A stretch of DNA of 64,000 nucleotides from Spinacia oleracea (Eukaryota > Streptophyta > Magnoliopsida > Caryophyllales > Amaranthaceae), in contig NC_079491.1 of the NCBI RefSeq assembly GCF_020520425.1, positions 6,249,143-6,313,142 on the forward strand. The letters are read 5' to 3'. The notes under the pieces were generated by a model. The model was given only the letters and a program-made list of their open reading frames with translations, did no database searches and was not told the DNA's origin. Within the stretch, counting starts at the first letter, position 1, and every line of letters begins with the position of its first letter. This document shows, in pieces, positions 46,212 through 61,612 of the stretch. The position numbers and the translations under genes are program-made.

Positions 46212-46472
46212 ATGAGTCAGGCGGCTCAGCTAATTACAAAGTGTGTAGTTTTCGTCACCTTGGCTATACTTGTCATGGCCTTTGCCGTCTCAGCTGCCCG
46301 ATCTCTAGCTGGCGAACCAGCGAAACTCCCCGGTGCATCCGATAAGGGAGGAACTCTAGATGGGCTAGTTACAGGTGGTGGTATAGAAATGAGAAGGCTT
46401 CTAACGGAGGTGAGCGTACGTAAAAAGGTTATCAAGGGCCATAGCCAATTTATTTTTAAAATAAAAGGTTAA
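46212..46472 (+). CDS. Small secreted peptide A, unknown family
   Basis: An 86-residue protein: hydrophobic signal peptide (about 1-28, cleavage expected after VSA), then a 39-residue segment starting ARSLAGEPAKLPGASDK and ending MRRLLTEV, then a 19-residue basic tail. It has no cysteine after the signal, so it is not a knottin or defensin. It could be a precursor of a short signalling peptide, but I recognise no known plant hormone motif. Paralogue B (47893-48141) shares the 39-residue segment with one change, whereas the tails match at only about 9 of 19 positions. The tail begins exactly at a donor-like GAG|GTGAGC, so the real transcript may splice there. The 3' flank is duplicated as well. 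Confidence 0.6.
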   Translation: MSQAAQLITKCVVFVTLAILVMAFAVSAARSLAGEPAKLPGASDKGGTLDGLVTGGGIEMRRLLTEVSVRKKVIKGHSQFIFKIKG

Positions 46473-46759
46473 GGTCATAACGTAAGTACGTACTATTAGA
46501 TGAATGTTGTAATTCTTTATAATAATATTTCAAAAAAAAAAAAATACTTACGACTTATCCTCGTGCGGAGAGACTTCTAAGTTTTTTCTTCTTACCTTTA
46601 TAAAAGAAAAAAATCAAAGTATGCATTCTCTAGTAAATAGTAATACTCCCTCCGTTTTATATTGCTTTTCTTGTTTGGAGAAACACATGAATATTAAGAA
46701 AAAAAACAAGAATGTGTAAGTTGCAATTGTTGTTGTATACTTGTAATGGGAAGGTAGTA

Positions 46760-47012
46760 CTTCTTCCGTTCCGAAATGTTGCACCGTGTTGACTTTACGC
46801 TTCCCAATATACATGACTTTGACTCGTTATCTCTCGAATTATGTATTAGTAAAATTATAAAAATTAATATTCAGAAATCACATATCGATTCGAATCTAAT
46901 AAAATCCTACATGATTACGTACTTTTTACGTATATTTTTCAAAAAATGATCAAAGACACAACATGAATAATGTAAATATCAACATAGTGCGATATTGGCG
47001 GAGCGGAGGAAA
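46760..47012. mobile_element. Stowaway MITE, absent from the paralogous site
   Basis: CTTCTTCCGTTCCGAAATG left end and GGAGCGGAGGAAA right end, flanked by TA at 46758-46759 and 47013-47014. The duplicated flank after peptide B has the uninterrupted sequence GTAGTATAATATTCCGCC (49011-49028), which is the empty site. Confidence 0.85.
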
Positions 47013-47040
47013 TATAACATTTCGCCATGTCAAAAAAAAA

Positions 47041-47246
47041 ATCCACCTTGTAAATTGTATGCGTACTTTGTAGCACGTGCATGCATCATCTAACAAAACC
47101 CCCCATCAAAAAAACTCTATAAATACCCTCATTCATGACCACCATTTAACACTAAAAATATCAATAGATGGAAAATACAAAAGATCGAGTCGGAAAGAGA
47201 AATGAGTGAAAATGATGTAGATGATCGAAGAGTTCTCTTACGAGGA
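47041..47246 (+). pseudogene. Truncated duplicate of the knottin-like gene
   Basis: Carries the same promoter segment as 44030-44110, including CATGCATCATCTAACAAAAC and the TATAAATA box (47118-47125), and then the start-codon region. Here the third codon is a stop (ATG ATG TAG at 47212-47220, against AAG in the intact gene), and homology is lost about 25 bases later. Neither the signal peptide nor the cysteine region is preserved, so no product is expected. Confidence 0.75.
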
Positions 47247-47343
47247 TCCGAGTAATATATCAACTATCCACAAGGATCACCTCCAACACAATTAACCAAA
47301 ATAATGGTTTGTAGATTTTCTAACGCGAATCTGTTATAAAAGA

Positions 47344-47572
47344 GGACCATCATTGATGGAAAATTCCGTCGTTAGCCCATCATAAAAGGCATTTGCGACT
47401 GATGTTCCCGTCTATATTTGGTGGTTAACTCCGTCGCAAAAGACATTTGCGATTGGTGTTCCCGTCTATATTTGGTACGGTGGTTAACTCCGTTGCAAAA
47501 GACTTTTGCAACGGGATTTTTGACCCGTCATTATTGGTTTGTCATTAAAGATCAATTAAATTTCTAGTAGTG
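47344..47572. mobile_element. CACTA-type MITE copy 3, rearranged
   Basis: Shares AATTCCGTCGTTA, GCATTTGCGAC and CCGTCGCAAAAG phrases with copies 1 and 2 and ends TAGTAGTG at 47572, but the CACTA start is missing. A segment of about 55 bases (TTTGCGA-TGTTCCCGTCTATATTTGGT) is tandemly doubled at 47390-47500. It lies between the broken knottin copy and peptide B. Confidence 0.65.
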
Positions 47573-47892
47573 AACTCCAATATACCGCAAATAATCCACC
47601 AAACAAACAACTTAGCAATCAACCAATAATCAAATGCGGAATAACATAATGCTATCAACACACACGAATTATACGTGGAAAAGCCTTCAATGTGAAGAAT
47701 AAAAACCACGGGACTTGTGAGAAGTCCACCCTTGTCACCTTCTCTTATTATGATAAAATTTAGGGAAAAATAGCTCAAATCGTTCATACAAAGGTTCACA
47801 ACCCACCAACAGTTCCATACATAAGAGATCTACAATTGAGAGATAAAATATGAGATCTACAACTAAATCCCACTAAGAAAAAAGCCCTAAAA

Positions 47893-48141
47893 ATGAGTCA
47901 GTTAACAAAGTGTGTGGTTTTCATCACCTTGGCTATGCTTGTCATGGCCTTTGTCGTCTCGGCTGCCCGATCTCTAGCTGGCGAACCAGCGAAACTCCCC
48001 GGTGCATCCGATAAGAGAGGAACTCTAGATGGGCTAGTTACAGGTGGCGGTATAGAAATGAGAAGGCTTCTGACGGAGGTGCGCGTGCGTACAGTTTTTA
48101 TCAGGGGCCATAGCCAAATTCTTTTTATTGTGAAAGATTAG
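47893..48141 (+). CDS. Small secreted peptide B, paralogue of A
   Basis: An 82-residue protein with the same plan as 46212-46472: signal peptide (shorter by four residues near the N-terminus), the near-invariant segment ending MRRLLTEV, and a diverged tail. In B the donor-like site after LLTE reads GTGCGC, weaker than in A. Homology to A upstream of the ATG covers only the leader (CCCACTAAGAAAAAAGCCC), so B sits behind different DNA, including a CACTA MITE 320 bases upstream, and may have lost its promoter. The frame is intact. Function unknown. Confidence 0.5.
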   Translation: MSQLTKCVVFITLAMLVMAFVVSAARSLAGEPAKLPGASDKRGTLDGLVTGGGIEMRRLLTEVRVRTVFIRGHSQILFIVKD

Positions 48142-48156
48142 GTTAATAACGTATTA

Positions 48157-48835
48157 CTACCTCCGTTTCTAAATGATCTTTAACCTTACTATTTGTACGG
48201 TAATAAAGCGAAATTTGATGAATATATGATGGAGAGGGGTACCAAATGAGAAAATGAGTGACTATAAATTGTCCAACAATGTACGTAAGTGGATGAAAAT
48301 TAATAATCCATCCGTCTCTTTTTGTTCTTTACGTTTTTCTTTTTGGGTGTCCCAAAATGTTTTTTACATTTCTTTTTATATTATCTCATAAATGCTTTAA
48401 TATTCTATCAAAATTTGTGTCCAATGATTATTTTAACCAATTGAGTTAATTGGGTCATTTAATGTCTCACACTTTTCCATTGAGACATTAATTTTTTCTC
48501 ATTTTCCCAATATCAGAATTTTGATAAAAAATGTAATTTGCCTTGCTTAAATAAAAAAGACAGTAATCTCAATGCACATTAATTAATCGTTAAAACGCGT
48601 GCAAAACACCAACCGTAAAGAACAAAAAGAGACGGAGGCAGTGTTAAAGTATTATGGTGGGTAAGTTATGATGAACTCTCGTAATACAATATTCCAAGTT
48701 GTATAGTTATAGTGGGCCAAATGAATATATAAATGTAAAATTAGCATATCAAAAATGAAATAAAGTAGAGTGTAAAAACTTTCAAGATCAAGCAGTAAAA
48801 CGAAAAGTGTAAAGAATTTTCAGGAACGAAGTTAG
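48157..48835. mobile_element. Stowaway MITE with a second element inside
   Basis: Outer ends CTACCTCCGTTTCTAAATGA and complementary GAACGAAGTTAG, with TA at 48155-48156 and 48836-48837. Inside, at about 48308-48641, lies another inverted-repeat copy (CATCCGTCTCTTTTTGTTC and its complement). The equivalent position after peptide A (about 46487) lacks both. Confidence 0.75.
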
Positions 48836-49040
48836 TATCAGAATTTTGTAATTCTTTGTAATATTTCAAAAAATCAAAGCATGCATTCTCTAGTAATACT
48901 CCCTCCGCTTTATATTGATTTTCATGTTCAGAGAAAAACATGAACATTAAGAAAAAAAAAAAAAGTGTAAATTGCAATCGTTGTGTACTTCAGTACTTAT
49001 ATTGGGAATGTAGTATAATATTCCGCCATGTAAAAAAAAA

Positions 49041-50552
49041 TTAAATCGTTTTTGTTTAAGTTGTACAAAATACTTAGTTTTGTTATGTTCAATGTCTATG
49101 TAATGGTTAAATATATTTTGTTCAACTTGTACAAAATGGTTAATTTATTCTGTTCAATTTGTATAAATAGAAACATTTATTGCATGAAAAGGCTCGGGAA
49201 AACACGAAGAAAAAACGAAAATTAACTCAATTCCAGGGCTTTCAAGTTAAAAAAAAGATCGTCTATTGCAATCAAAATATGTATCCTAATTTGATTAGAT
49301 ACACGTAACACTAAAAAAAAATCAAATTTATTTGGACCAAAATAATATCAAAAAAAATGTTGATAGAAAATAAATAAAAGTGGGGATTAGAGTTTTTTTT
49401 TAAAATGAAAATAATAAAAGTAAAAAGAGTTGCGTCAACTAAAATCAAGTTGTGTTTAACAACCGTATTTTAATTTTTTCATTTTCATGTATACTCCATG
49501 CGTCCTCTTCTGCTCTACACTGTTACTGTAGATACAAAGTTTAATGTTCTTTAGACAAAGTTGGGTTATGCATAATATAACTATATAAGATAAGAAAATC
49601 ATGTAAATTAGGGATGTCAAATTAATTGTTAATGCATCAAAATTCTAACCTAATGGTGTATTCTTATTATGATATTTTGATATTTACTACCTTGAATTTA
49701 TGTTTAAGGTTTTTGTATTACCACCTTATAAAAATTAATTTCATATTTAGCACCTTAATTTTTGTACGGGGTGTCCTATCGGCATTATTTGATACTGGTA
49801 GAAATCCCCATAAGTAAAACTAACCAGCAGGTAATATGGTCATCTTAGATAAACACCACCTACCGGCACATTTGCAATGCCCTTACCGGCCTAAGCATGG
49901 CGACGGCCAGCCATCGATCAACCACAGGTCACTATCAAACAGGTCGCTATCCACCATAAGAGACCCAGTTGACCGTACGCTTGGATTGGTCTATATAAGG
50001 AGGATCTCATTTATTGCTATGAGGTACACAAACACTTAAACACACTTCTTTCTTACTATTTGATTATCTCTTAATCACTTCAGTAATAATCTTACTTAGG
50101 CATCGGAGGGGGGATCCTCGAACCACCCCCGAGGCTAGTTAATCTATTCAATTCTATTGTGCAGATACCATTAGGCATTCTCAGCAAGAGTTCAGTACCC
50201 CACAGTCGGCTATTCCTATTCCGTACCTGAACAATTTTATTAAATGTTTTAAATTCATCACTTCTTAACGGTTTTCATCCAACTTTCGATCCATTTGAAC
50301 CTAGCTATTTAACTAACTTTTTTAATTGGAAACCTAATGATAGAGGAGAAAAATTAAAGTTGGTTAAATGAATCTCACATGGATTAGAAATAGGATGAAT
50401 TTCGTTAAAAAATGGCGAAAACAAATTTTTTTCATAAAATTAAGGTGGTAAATATAAAATTACATTTTATAAAAGGGTAAATAGAAAAACATGAAATTTA
50501 GAAGGGGGTAAATATGAAAAAATCCTTGTTAATAATTGTGCAAGTATTTGAG
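49041..50552. other. Gene-free stretch with inverted arms around an LTR-like core
   Basis: 49660-49770 and 50440-50530 hold complementary phrases (TACCACCTTA/TAAGGTGGTAAATA), like arms of a fold-back element. The core at about 49790-50230 is GC-richer and has a promoter-like CTATATAAGGAGGATC followed by a leader, suggesting a solo LTR. Borders are not fixed and no gene is seen. Confidence 0.35.
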
Positions 50553-51069
50553 AAATGACAAATTATTTTTTACCATTTACAAAAATTGAAAAATTGAAAA
50601 ATTATTTTTTGCCACCTAAAATTTAAAACTTGTATTTTACCACCTAAAAATATATTAAAACTTGTTTTTTACCACCTGAAAATGAAAAAAATAGATGAAA
50701 CTTATATGTATGGCTACCTAATTCAATTTTCCTCCAATTGTTTACACTCCTTGTGTGATTTTCTTTAACTCTTTCACCTTTCTCTCTTTACTTTTACTAA
50801 ATATTGACAATTTTATGAATTAATGGTGGTGAAAAAATATGTAAATTCATGGAATATAAGAAAGCGGGGGGAAAATAAAAGAGTTAAATACATGAAATCG
50901 TAGAAGAATAGGACATATAAGAATTATTATTAAATTGTGCTTGTGGCTCACTACATAATATTTTCATCTATTTTTTCATTTTTCAGGTGGTAAAAAACAA
51001 ATTTTAATTTTTTTTTTAAGTGGTAAAATATAAGTTTTAGTTTTTTAGGTGGTAAAAAATAATTTCTCC
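50553..51069. mobile_element. Fold-back element, second copy
   Basis: The left arm has spaced TTTTACCACCTAAAA phrases (50600-50680) and the right arm the complementary TCAGGTGGTAAAAAAC and TTTAGGTGGTAAAAAAT (50980-51065). Same plan as 30496-30993, including the AAAAATAGATGAAA junction sequence. Confidence 0.7.
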
Positions 51070-51239
51070 TTTAAGAAACTAGCAGAAAAAAAAATGGTGG
51101 TGTGTTAAGTTTAGTGAAGAGAAGTAGAGAACGCAGTCTTAAATCTTAAAGGATAAGTCTCTTAAGCCCAATTAACTTAACCACCAGGCCCACACATACA
51201 CAAACTAATATACATATATAAAGGAGGCATATTTGTTGA

Positions 51240-51957
51240 AATATTAAAGCGCCACCTAGGGTTATTAATGGTTTCGTCCAATGAAAAATAAGATTTCTAA
51301 TTTATTTTTGAATTAAAAAAATCAAGTGCCACGTAGATAATTAATTAGGTGCCATGTAGATATTTTAATTAATTAATTACTAATATATACAACTCCATCT
51401 AAAATCAAACACACTAATAATTAAAAAATAATCGATTGCCACGTAGATAATTAATTAGGTGCCAAGTAGATATTTTAATTAATTAATTATTACTAATATA
51501 TACAACTCCATCTAAAATCAAACACTCAAATAATTAAAAAATAAATCTAAAATAAAATTCATCCAAAATCAAACCCTAATCCAAAATAAAATAAATAAAA
51601 TTCAATTTAAAATCAAAACATTAATCAAATATTAGAGCGCCACGTAGAAAAATCTAATGGTTTCGGCCAATGAAAAATAATATTTCGAAATTAATTTTGA
51701 ATTAAAAAAGTCGAGTGCCACGTAGATAAATGATTAAGTGCCACGTAGATATTTTTTATTAATTAATTATTAATATTACGCATATACAATTTCATCCAAA
51801 AACAAACACTCTATTAATATAAAAAAAAACTAAAATGAAATTCAATGCAAAATCAAAAACTAATCTAATCTAATATATAAAAGTGGTATATACATAAGAT
51901 GTTTATTTAAACATAACAATTTAATAGAATCCGTGCATCGCACGGGCTAAAATCTAG
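51240..51957 (+). mobile_element. Helitron-like element (3' end clear)
   Basis: The 3' end has the Helitron signature: a short hairpin CCGTGCATCGCACGG (51931-51945) eight bases before CTAG, followed by T. Upstream, 51240-51780 is made of imperfect direct repeats with the phrase GTGCCACGTAGATA and TTTTAATTAATTAAT at intervals of about 115 bases. The 5' TC end was not found. It has no replicase/helicase coding, so it is non-autonomous. It ends about 310 bases before the AP-1 mu start codon. Confidence 0.65.
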
Positions 51958-52181
51958 TTAACAAAATAAAGAAAATAAAAGAAAAGGGAAAAAAAAGAAA
52001 GAAAGTGGGAGAGCAATGCATAAACACATCTCCTCTGTCCTCTCCATTTCTTGACTTTTTTTTGGGTGGACTTTTTTTCGATTGAAAATACAATTGCTGT
52101 TTCAAATAATTCATTGTTTGAATTAAACTCATCAAATCGAATGCAGAATTTCTGGATAATTTCACAAAACTTTGTATGAAT

Positions 52182-52203
52182 CGACGACGACGACGACGAC
52201 GAC
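52182..52203 (+). repeat. (CGA)7 in the AP-1 mu leader
   Basis: Seven CGA units, 66 bases before the AP-1 mu ATG, probably in the 5'UTR. Confidence 0.85.
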
Positions 52204-52268
52204 ATTAACCAGTCTGGTTGTTAGATTGTGATCAATTCCCAATTGATCATCAATTTCATCAATCATCA

Positions 52269-55200
52269 ATGGCAGGCGCAGCATCAGCGTTGTACCTGTT
52301 AGATATCAAGGGACGAGTTCTTATATGGCGCGACTTTCGAGGTGATGTTTCCGCTGTAGAAGCCGAACGCTTCTTCACCAATCTCCTGCAGAAACAGGTT
52401 TCATCGGACATTTTTTCGTATTCATTTTTTTTTTTAATTTTTTCAATTTATTAACCACGTAAAATAAACTCTTGATTCATGTTTCCGACTCTCTTTGGAA
52501 ATAAGGCTATGACTTTGCTTTAAAAAATTTACACGACTTTGCTTTAAAAAATTTACACGAAGTAGTATAATTTTGTGAATGGTCCTAATAGGGTGCAAAT
52601 GAGCCGATACGTCAATCAAAGCTTGCTAATTAAGAAAATGAACAAACTCTGAGAAAATATCGAATCGCAAAGCTATTTTGCTAAGGCTCGTTGGATTTAG
52701 AGTTCGAGAAACGAGCAAGCTCAAGCCGAACAATATTTTTTTAAAGAGCTCTTTCAAGCTCGAGCATACCCGAACAACAATATTTCTGATAAACACGGGC
52801 ATGTGCCGCGCCCATCATAAAGGAAGATAGTACACTTAAAAAGTCCAACGGAGGATCCACCTTTAAATCATATGGCAATAAGGAGACAGTCCTTAGCCTT
52901 ATTAAAGTGATACTCCCCCTCACATGTGAAGTATCTTTTAGTCCAGTCACGTGGGTCAAAGCGCGTTTCTGGACAATTTCTTAACATGCTTAATTTGATA
53001 ACGCTAATACTCAACTAGACTCGGCTCATTTGCAGACTTAGCTTCGAGCAGTGTGTTCTGACCATAGATTAATCTTTTGTTTGTTGGACTAGCGAGCAAT
53101 AGCTAGCATGTGTACATAAGGCTACATTGTGACAACACTAGTATGTACTCCCTCCGTTCCTAAAAGATTGTTCCATATTAGATTTTTCACTTAGGTAGAA
53201 TGCAAAATGAAAGCACGTAGGTTGATAGTTTTGTCTTTTTGCTAATATAAATAATAGAATGTGAGAGGAATCATGTGAAGATCACATACTATAAATGGAA
53301 GGGGGCAAATTTAAAAGGACAGACCGAAAAGGAAACTGGGGCAATGTTTTAGGGACGGTGGGAGTACATAGTATGAAGCATGAAAGTTTATTACTAGGTG
53401 TAGTTTAGAGCACATTTCTCTTTGCTAACGTAGCTACAACATATTTTTTAGAGGGTAGATGTGATCTTTAGTAGATTACTTACTCATACAGTCATACTTA
53501 ATGTGCTATTGGGTGTACCTAATAATTTGTAAGGGGACTAAAGTCTTGACAGTTTTTTTCCTTTTGATCTGAAAATGAAGGATGATGTGATTTCTCAAGG
53601 GCCAGTTATATACGAGAAAGGAGTGACATACATGTTTGTGCAGCACAAAAATCTTTACTTGATGGCAGCCTCTCGCCAGAACTGCAATGCTGCTAGTCTT
53701 CTTCTTTTCCTTCATCGAGTTGTTCAGGTAAAATTCTAATTAGTGTTCTAATACACTTTCTAAATTGTGTTTTGAGCCGGCCTTTAATCCTTGAAAGCAG
53801 AACATGTAATGATTTCTGTAGTAAACTAGTAATTATGTTTTGAACCACTCTAGTGAAATTGCATCTTATAGGAGCAATACTTGTGTGATTAGCAATCAAA
53901 ACACACTTAAACACCATAAATTGGTTGTTAATAATTTGTTAAAATGTGTCTAAGATGAAGCATTGCCTTTTCTTTGTGCAGGTGTTTAATCATTATTTCG
54001 AAGAATTCGAAGAGGAATCACTGAGGGATAACTTTGTTGTTGTGGTAGGTACTGCCTGCATACTTTAAGAAACAGGGCTAGACATTACATATTGACTTTG
54101 ATTGGATTGCTAGTATTTATGCATTTATATATCCTGTTTCCTTTCAGTATGAACTTCTTGATGAAATGATGGACTTCGGTTACCCCCAATACACTGAAGC
54201 AATGATTCTCAGTGAGTTCATCAAAACGAATGCTTATAAGATGGAAGCTGTACATCGGCCACCCATGGCTGTAACAAATGCAGTTTCTTGGCGTAGTGAA
54301 GGGATTAAATACAAGAGAAATGAGGTGTTTTTTCTTATTCTGCTTCATTCTTACATATGAACCCTAAAGTAATAATTAACTTCATGAATTGATGGACTTT
54401 ATTTTTTATTGTTCAGGTCTTTTTGGATGTGATAGAAAGTGTAAACATACTAGTTAACAGCAATGGCCAGTTAATTCGTTCAGAAGTTATTGGGGCATTG
54501 AAGATGAGAGCATACTTGAGGTACAGAAACATCTTCTCTGTTTTTGTTGTTTAAGATTGGACTTACATGTTCGTTCTGTATCGTTCTCTTGTTCCTTATG
54601 GGGGAGCTGGGATGGTTAAGTAATTATCCAATGCCGCGCCCTTGCATCCCCTGCCTTTATTTGGTTGCTCCTTTCTCATTATATACTTTAGTGCATGTAT
54701 ATAAATGGTGAAAATACTCCTTTGGCACGTGGAGCCATAGAGATCATCGAAATGTTTCTTAAGCTGTTTGGTTGTGTGTAAAACATATTCAGTGTAAAAT
54801 AATTTTCAAAATTAGTTTTCTGTTGTTTGGTTCCATGTAAGAAAAATGATGAAACGAAAAGAAAATGAAAGGGAAAGTAAGCAGGTAGTGAGGCTGTGAG
54901 AGGAGTGTACAAGAGAGATAAGGAAAAGGAAGGAAAGTGGTTTTCCCTTCATTTTGAATAGAGGAAAACTGGTTTCCATGAAGATGTTTTACACCCTACC
55001 AAACGGAGCCTTAATGTGGTTCATTTTCAGAGATATTGTCTGCTTAACTATCCTTCTCTATAGACAGATAGATTGACCCTCATACATTTGATGCAGTGGT
55101 ATGCCTGAATGCAAACTTGGCCTAAATGATAGAATTCTATTGGAGGCTCAAGGTCAAACAACCAAGGGAAAGGCCATTGATATGGAGGACATTAAATTTC

Positions 55201-56506
55201 ATCAGTATGTATTCATTTCTTTTCCCATTTTGACATGGGTCTGTGATTTTTCTCTTATCAACTGCATCTCATCTCATTACCATGAATCTTTCGACCTTCC
55301 GAGTCACTCTTATCTGATAGCTAGATTATCCTACAGGTGTGTGCGTTTGGCACGATTTGAGAGTGACAGAACAATATCCTTCATACCTCCTGATGGGTCC
55401 TTCGACCTGATGACATACCGATTAAGTACTCAGGTTTACTTCTTGTTCTCTGATGTGTTTCTGTTTATGACTCTATTCCATGGTTGCACACTCTTAGAGA
55501 CTTTAGAGTATTCGGTTCTCTTGTATGAGATGTAGCTTTTGGAAATTTAGAAACCTTAAAGTATGATTTCTGTTCTATACTTCTATAAGTTCTATCTGAT
55601 AGAAAGTATAGATTTCTAAGATTAAGTGTTTGTTGGCTATTTTAGGTGAAACCACTCATTTGGATTGAAGCTCAGGTCGAAAGATACTCAAAAAGTCGTG
55701 TAGAGATCATGATCAAAGCTAGGAGTCAGTTTAAGGACCGAAGGTACATATCTGGAAATTAGATCATGCTATAACTTTAGACTGATCTGTACTGTCTTTT
55801 TGTCTATCAGAAGTTCAGTACAAAGTGTAAGATTTCTTCCTAGAAAACAAGTTCAGGTTACTATATATCTAACTGTCTGGACTTCTCGTTGTGTTACTTG
55901 TCATCAGCTACGCAAACAATGTTGAGATCGATCTGCCTATTCCACCTGATGCCACAAATCCTAAAATCAGAACATCAATGGGAACTGCAGCATATAAACC
56001 TGAAAATGATGCAATTCAATGGAAAATCAGATCTTTTCCTGGAAATAAGGTATGAAACCTTTTCTTCACAGACTGCACCAGCCATTTTGGGAGTGCCATT
56101 AAGACTTCTGAATTCCTGATAGTTGTGAACTATACTTAACTTTGGTAGGAGTATCTCTTGAGGGCGGAATACACACTTCCTAGTATAAGTTCTGATGACG
56201 GTGTTCCTGAAAGAAAAGCACCTGTACGTGTCAAGTTTGAGATACCGTATTTTACCATCTCAGGAATCCAGGTTCTTTGTTCTATCTTCACCTTTTAACT
56301 ACCAGAATCAATCACAACATATATGGTGTTATGTTACTGTCATCAGCTGATTTGAGAGCTTATTTATAATTTTATATAACTGAATATGTGATTGCTGGTT
56401 TTGTCAGGTGAGGTATCTAAAGGTTATCGAAAAAAGTGGATATCAGTCTCTGCCATGGGTGAGATATATAACAGCAGCAGGCGATTATGAGATACGGCTC
56501 ACCTGA
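52269..56506 (+). CDS. AP1M: AP-1 complex subunit mu (medium adaptin)
   Basis: Eleven exons give a 428-residue frame, the length of the Arabidopsis protein as I recall: 52269-52397, 53581-53727, 53982-54044, 54148-54324, 54417-54520, 55097-55204, 55337-55433, 55646-55743, 55908-56049, 56149-56271, 56408-56506. The mu subunit binds tyrosine-type YxxPhi sorting signals in cargo and is part of the clathrin adaptor AP-1 at the trans-Golgi network/early endosome, needed for secretion and cytokinesis. The N-terminal longin-like domain (about 1-140) includes SALYLLDIKGRVLIWRDFRG and ASRQNCNAASLLLFLHR. The C-terminal mu-homology domain (about 165-427) includes WRSEGIKYKRNEVFLDVIES and ends PWVRYITAAGDYEIRLT. 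All junctions are GT-AG and in phase. The long first intron (1.2 kb) holds a Stowaway MITE. AP-1 rather than AP-2 is judged from overall similarity. Confidence 0.95.
53148..53364. mobile_element. Stowaway MITE in AP-1 mu intron 1
   Basis: CTCCCTCCGTTCCTAAAAGA left end and TTTTAGGGACGGTGGGAG right end, with TA at 53146-53147 and 53365-53366. Wholly intronic; the next exon begins 217 bases on. Confidence 0.8.
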
Positions 56507-57598
56507 AAGCTACTGTCAACATGTGAATAGAAACAGCAGGAGTAAGTTTTGTAATCCTTCCTCAGATTTAAGAAGTAAATGAAGCTTGATAGTTTGTTTT
56601 CAACTCTCACAATCTGGTTCCTGGTTTCTGCTGTTTCAAGGATGGTCAATTATTTCAAGATCTTGTATCAAATCGGTACACGAACAATTTTAGCAGATGT
56701 TTGCTGCCACAATTGTTCAGTAAGGGAGATTAGCTAGCTCTGAAGTAAGACGTATTAGTAGAGCTTATATGCAGTGGAGAAGTTTTGATCGGTGAAATAT
56801 TAATGTTTTCAAGACAATTTTGTTGTCTTAATTGACTCACTAGTTTGTTGTTGTGAATGAACATATATATATTTTGTAAATCCAAGCATGAATATCATTT
56901 TTGCACTAAATTGTGAGGATGGCTTGTACGATTTGATTATATATTTTGCTCTCTTTCGGTATATACGAGATTTTTACGACTACAGTCTACAGATCCAAGC
57001 AAGAGTGGTAGCAAACCTCGTGCTCAACCGCCCTCCCGCGGTCAAACCGTGTGAGAAATACGCTTGTGTAATGCAGCATATATTGTCACGTGTTGACATT
57101 TTCCCGATACTAAAGTCCAACGTGTCCCATATGAGCAAAGATACCCATGGGTCAGCCCGGCCCACGCCTAGCCCATTCAACATCGTGTCGAGCCGAAAAG
57201 GTTAAAACATGGCCCACAGGCTGTCGGGCATCGCACGGGCAGTCAAGAGGCCCATCCGTGACAATATGTTGCCTTGTGCCCTTGTGAATACATTCGACTT
57301 AATGCAAACTATTTGTGTATATTCATCCTGCATATTTCTCTTTGCTGCAGTCCAGATCAATTAGATTTTAGAAACAACACCTTTATAACCTACATTTACT
57401 CTTATAACACGTACCTAAATCATCTCTCTACGAAATATTATAACATAAACTAGAAAAGCTATATGAGATTCAAGTCTTAAGAACCCTAAAAAACAAAGAT
57501 ACATGTTAGAAAGTGTTCTTTGAAGGTCAATTTTTCACTAATATACAAGTCCTTCCCTTTCCCTTTCCCTGAGAAAATAAATCATTCAGTCTTCAGAT
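56507..57598. other. Convergent intergenic stretch
   Basis: Lies between the 3' ends of AP-1 mu (+) and the TAR2-like gene (-). It contains the 3'UTRs of both and a GC-richer repeat-like tract (about 57000-57260) with GGCCCA/GCCCGGCCCA phrases similar to one in a TAR2 intron (58520-58860). No gene is seen. Confidence 0.5.

Positions 57599-61612
<4,014 letters not shown>

Noticed and set aside
51954-52205. Minus-strand open frame beginning with Ser repeats
   Set aside because: It is the antisense of the (CGA)7 leader repeat of AP-1 mu and has no domain.
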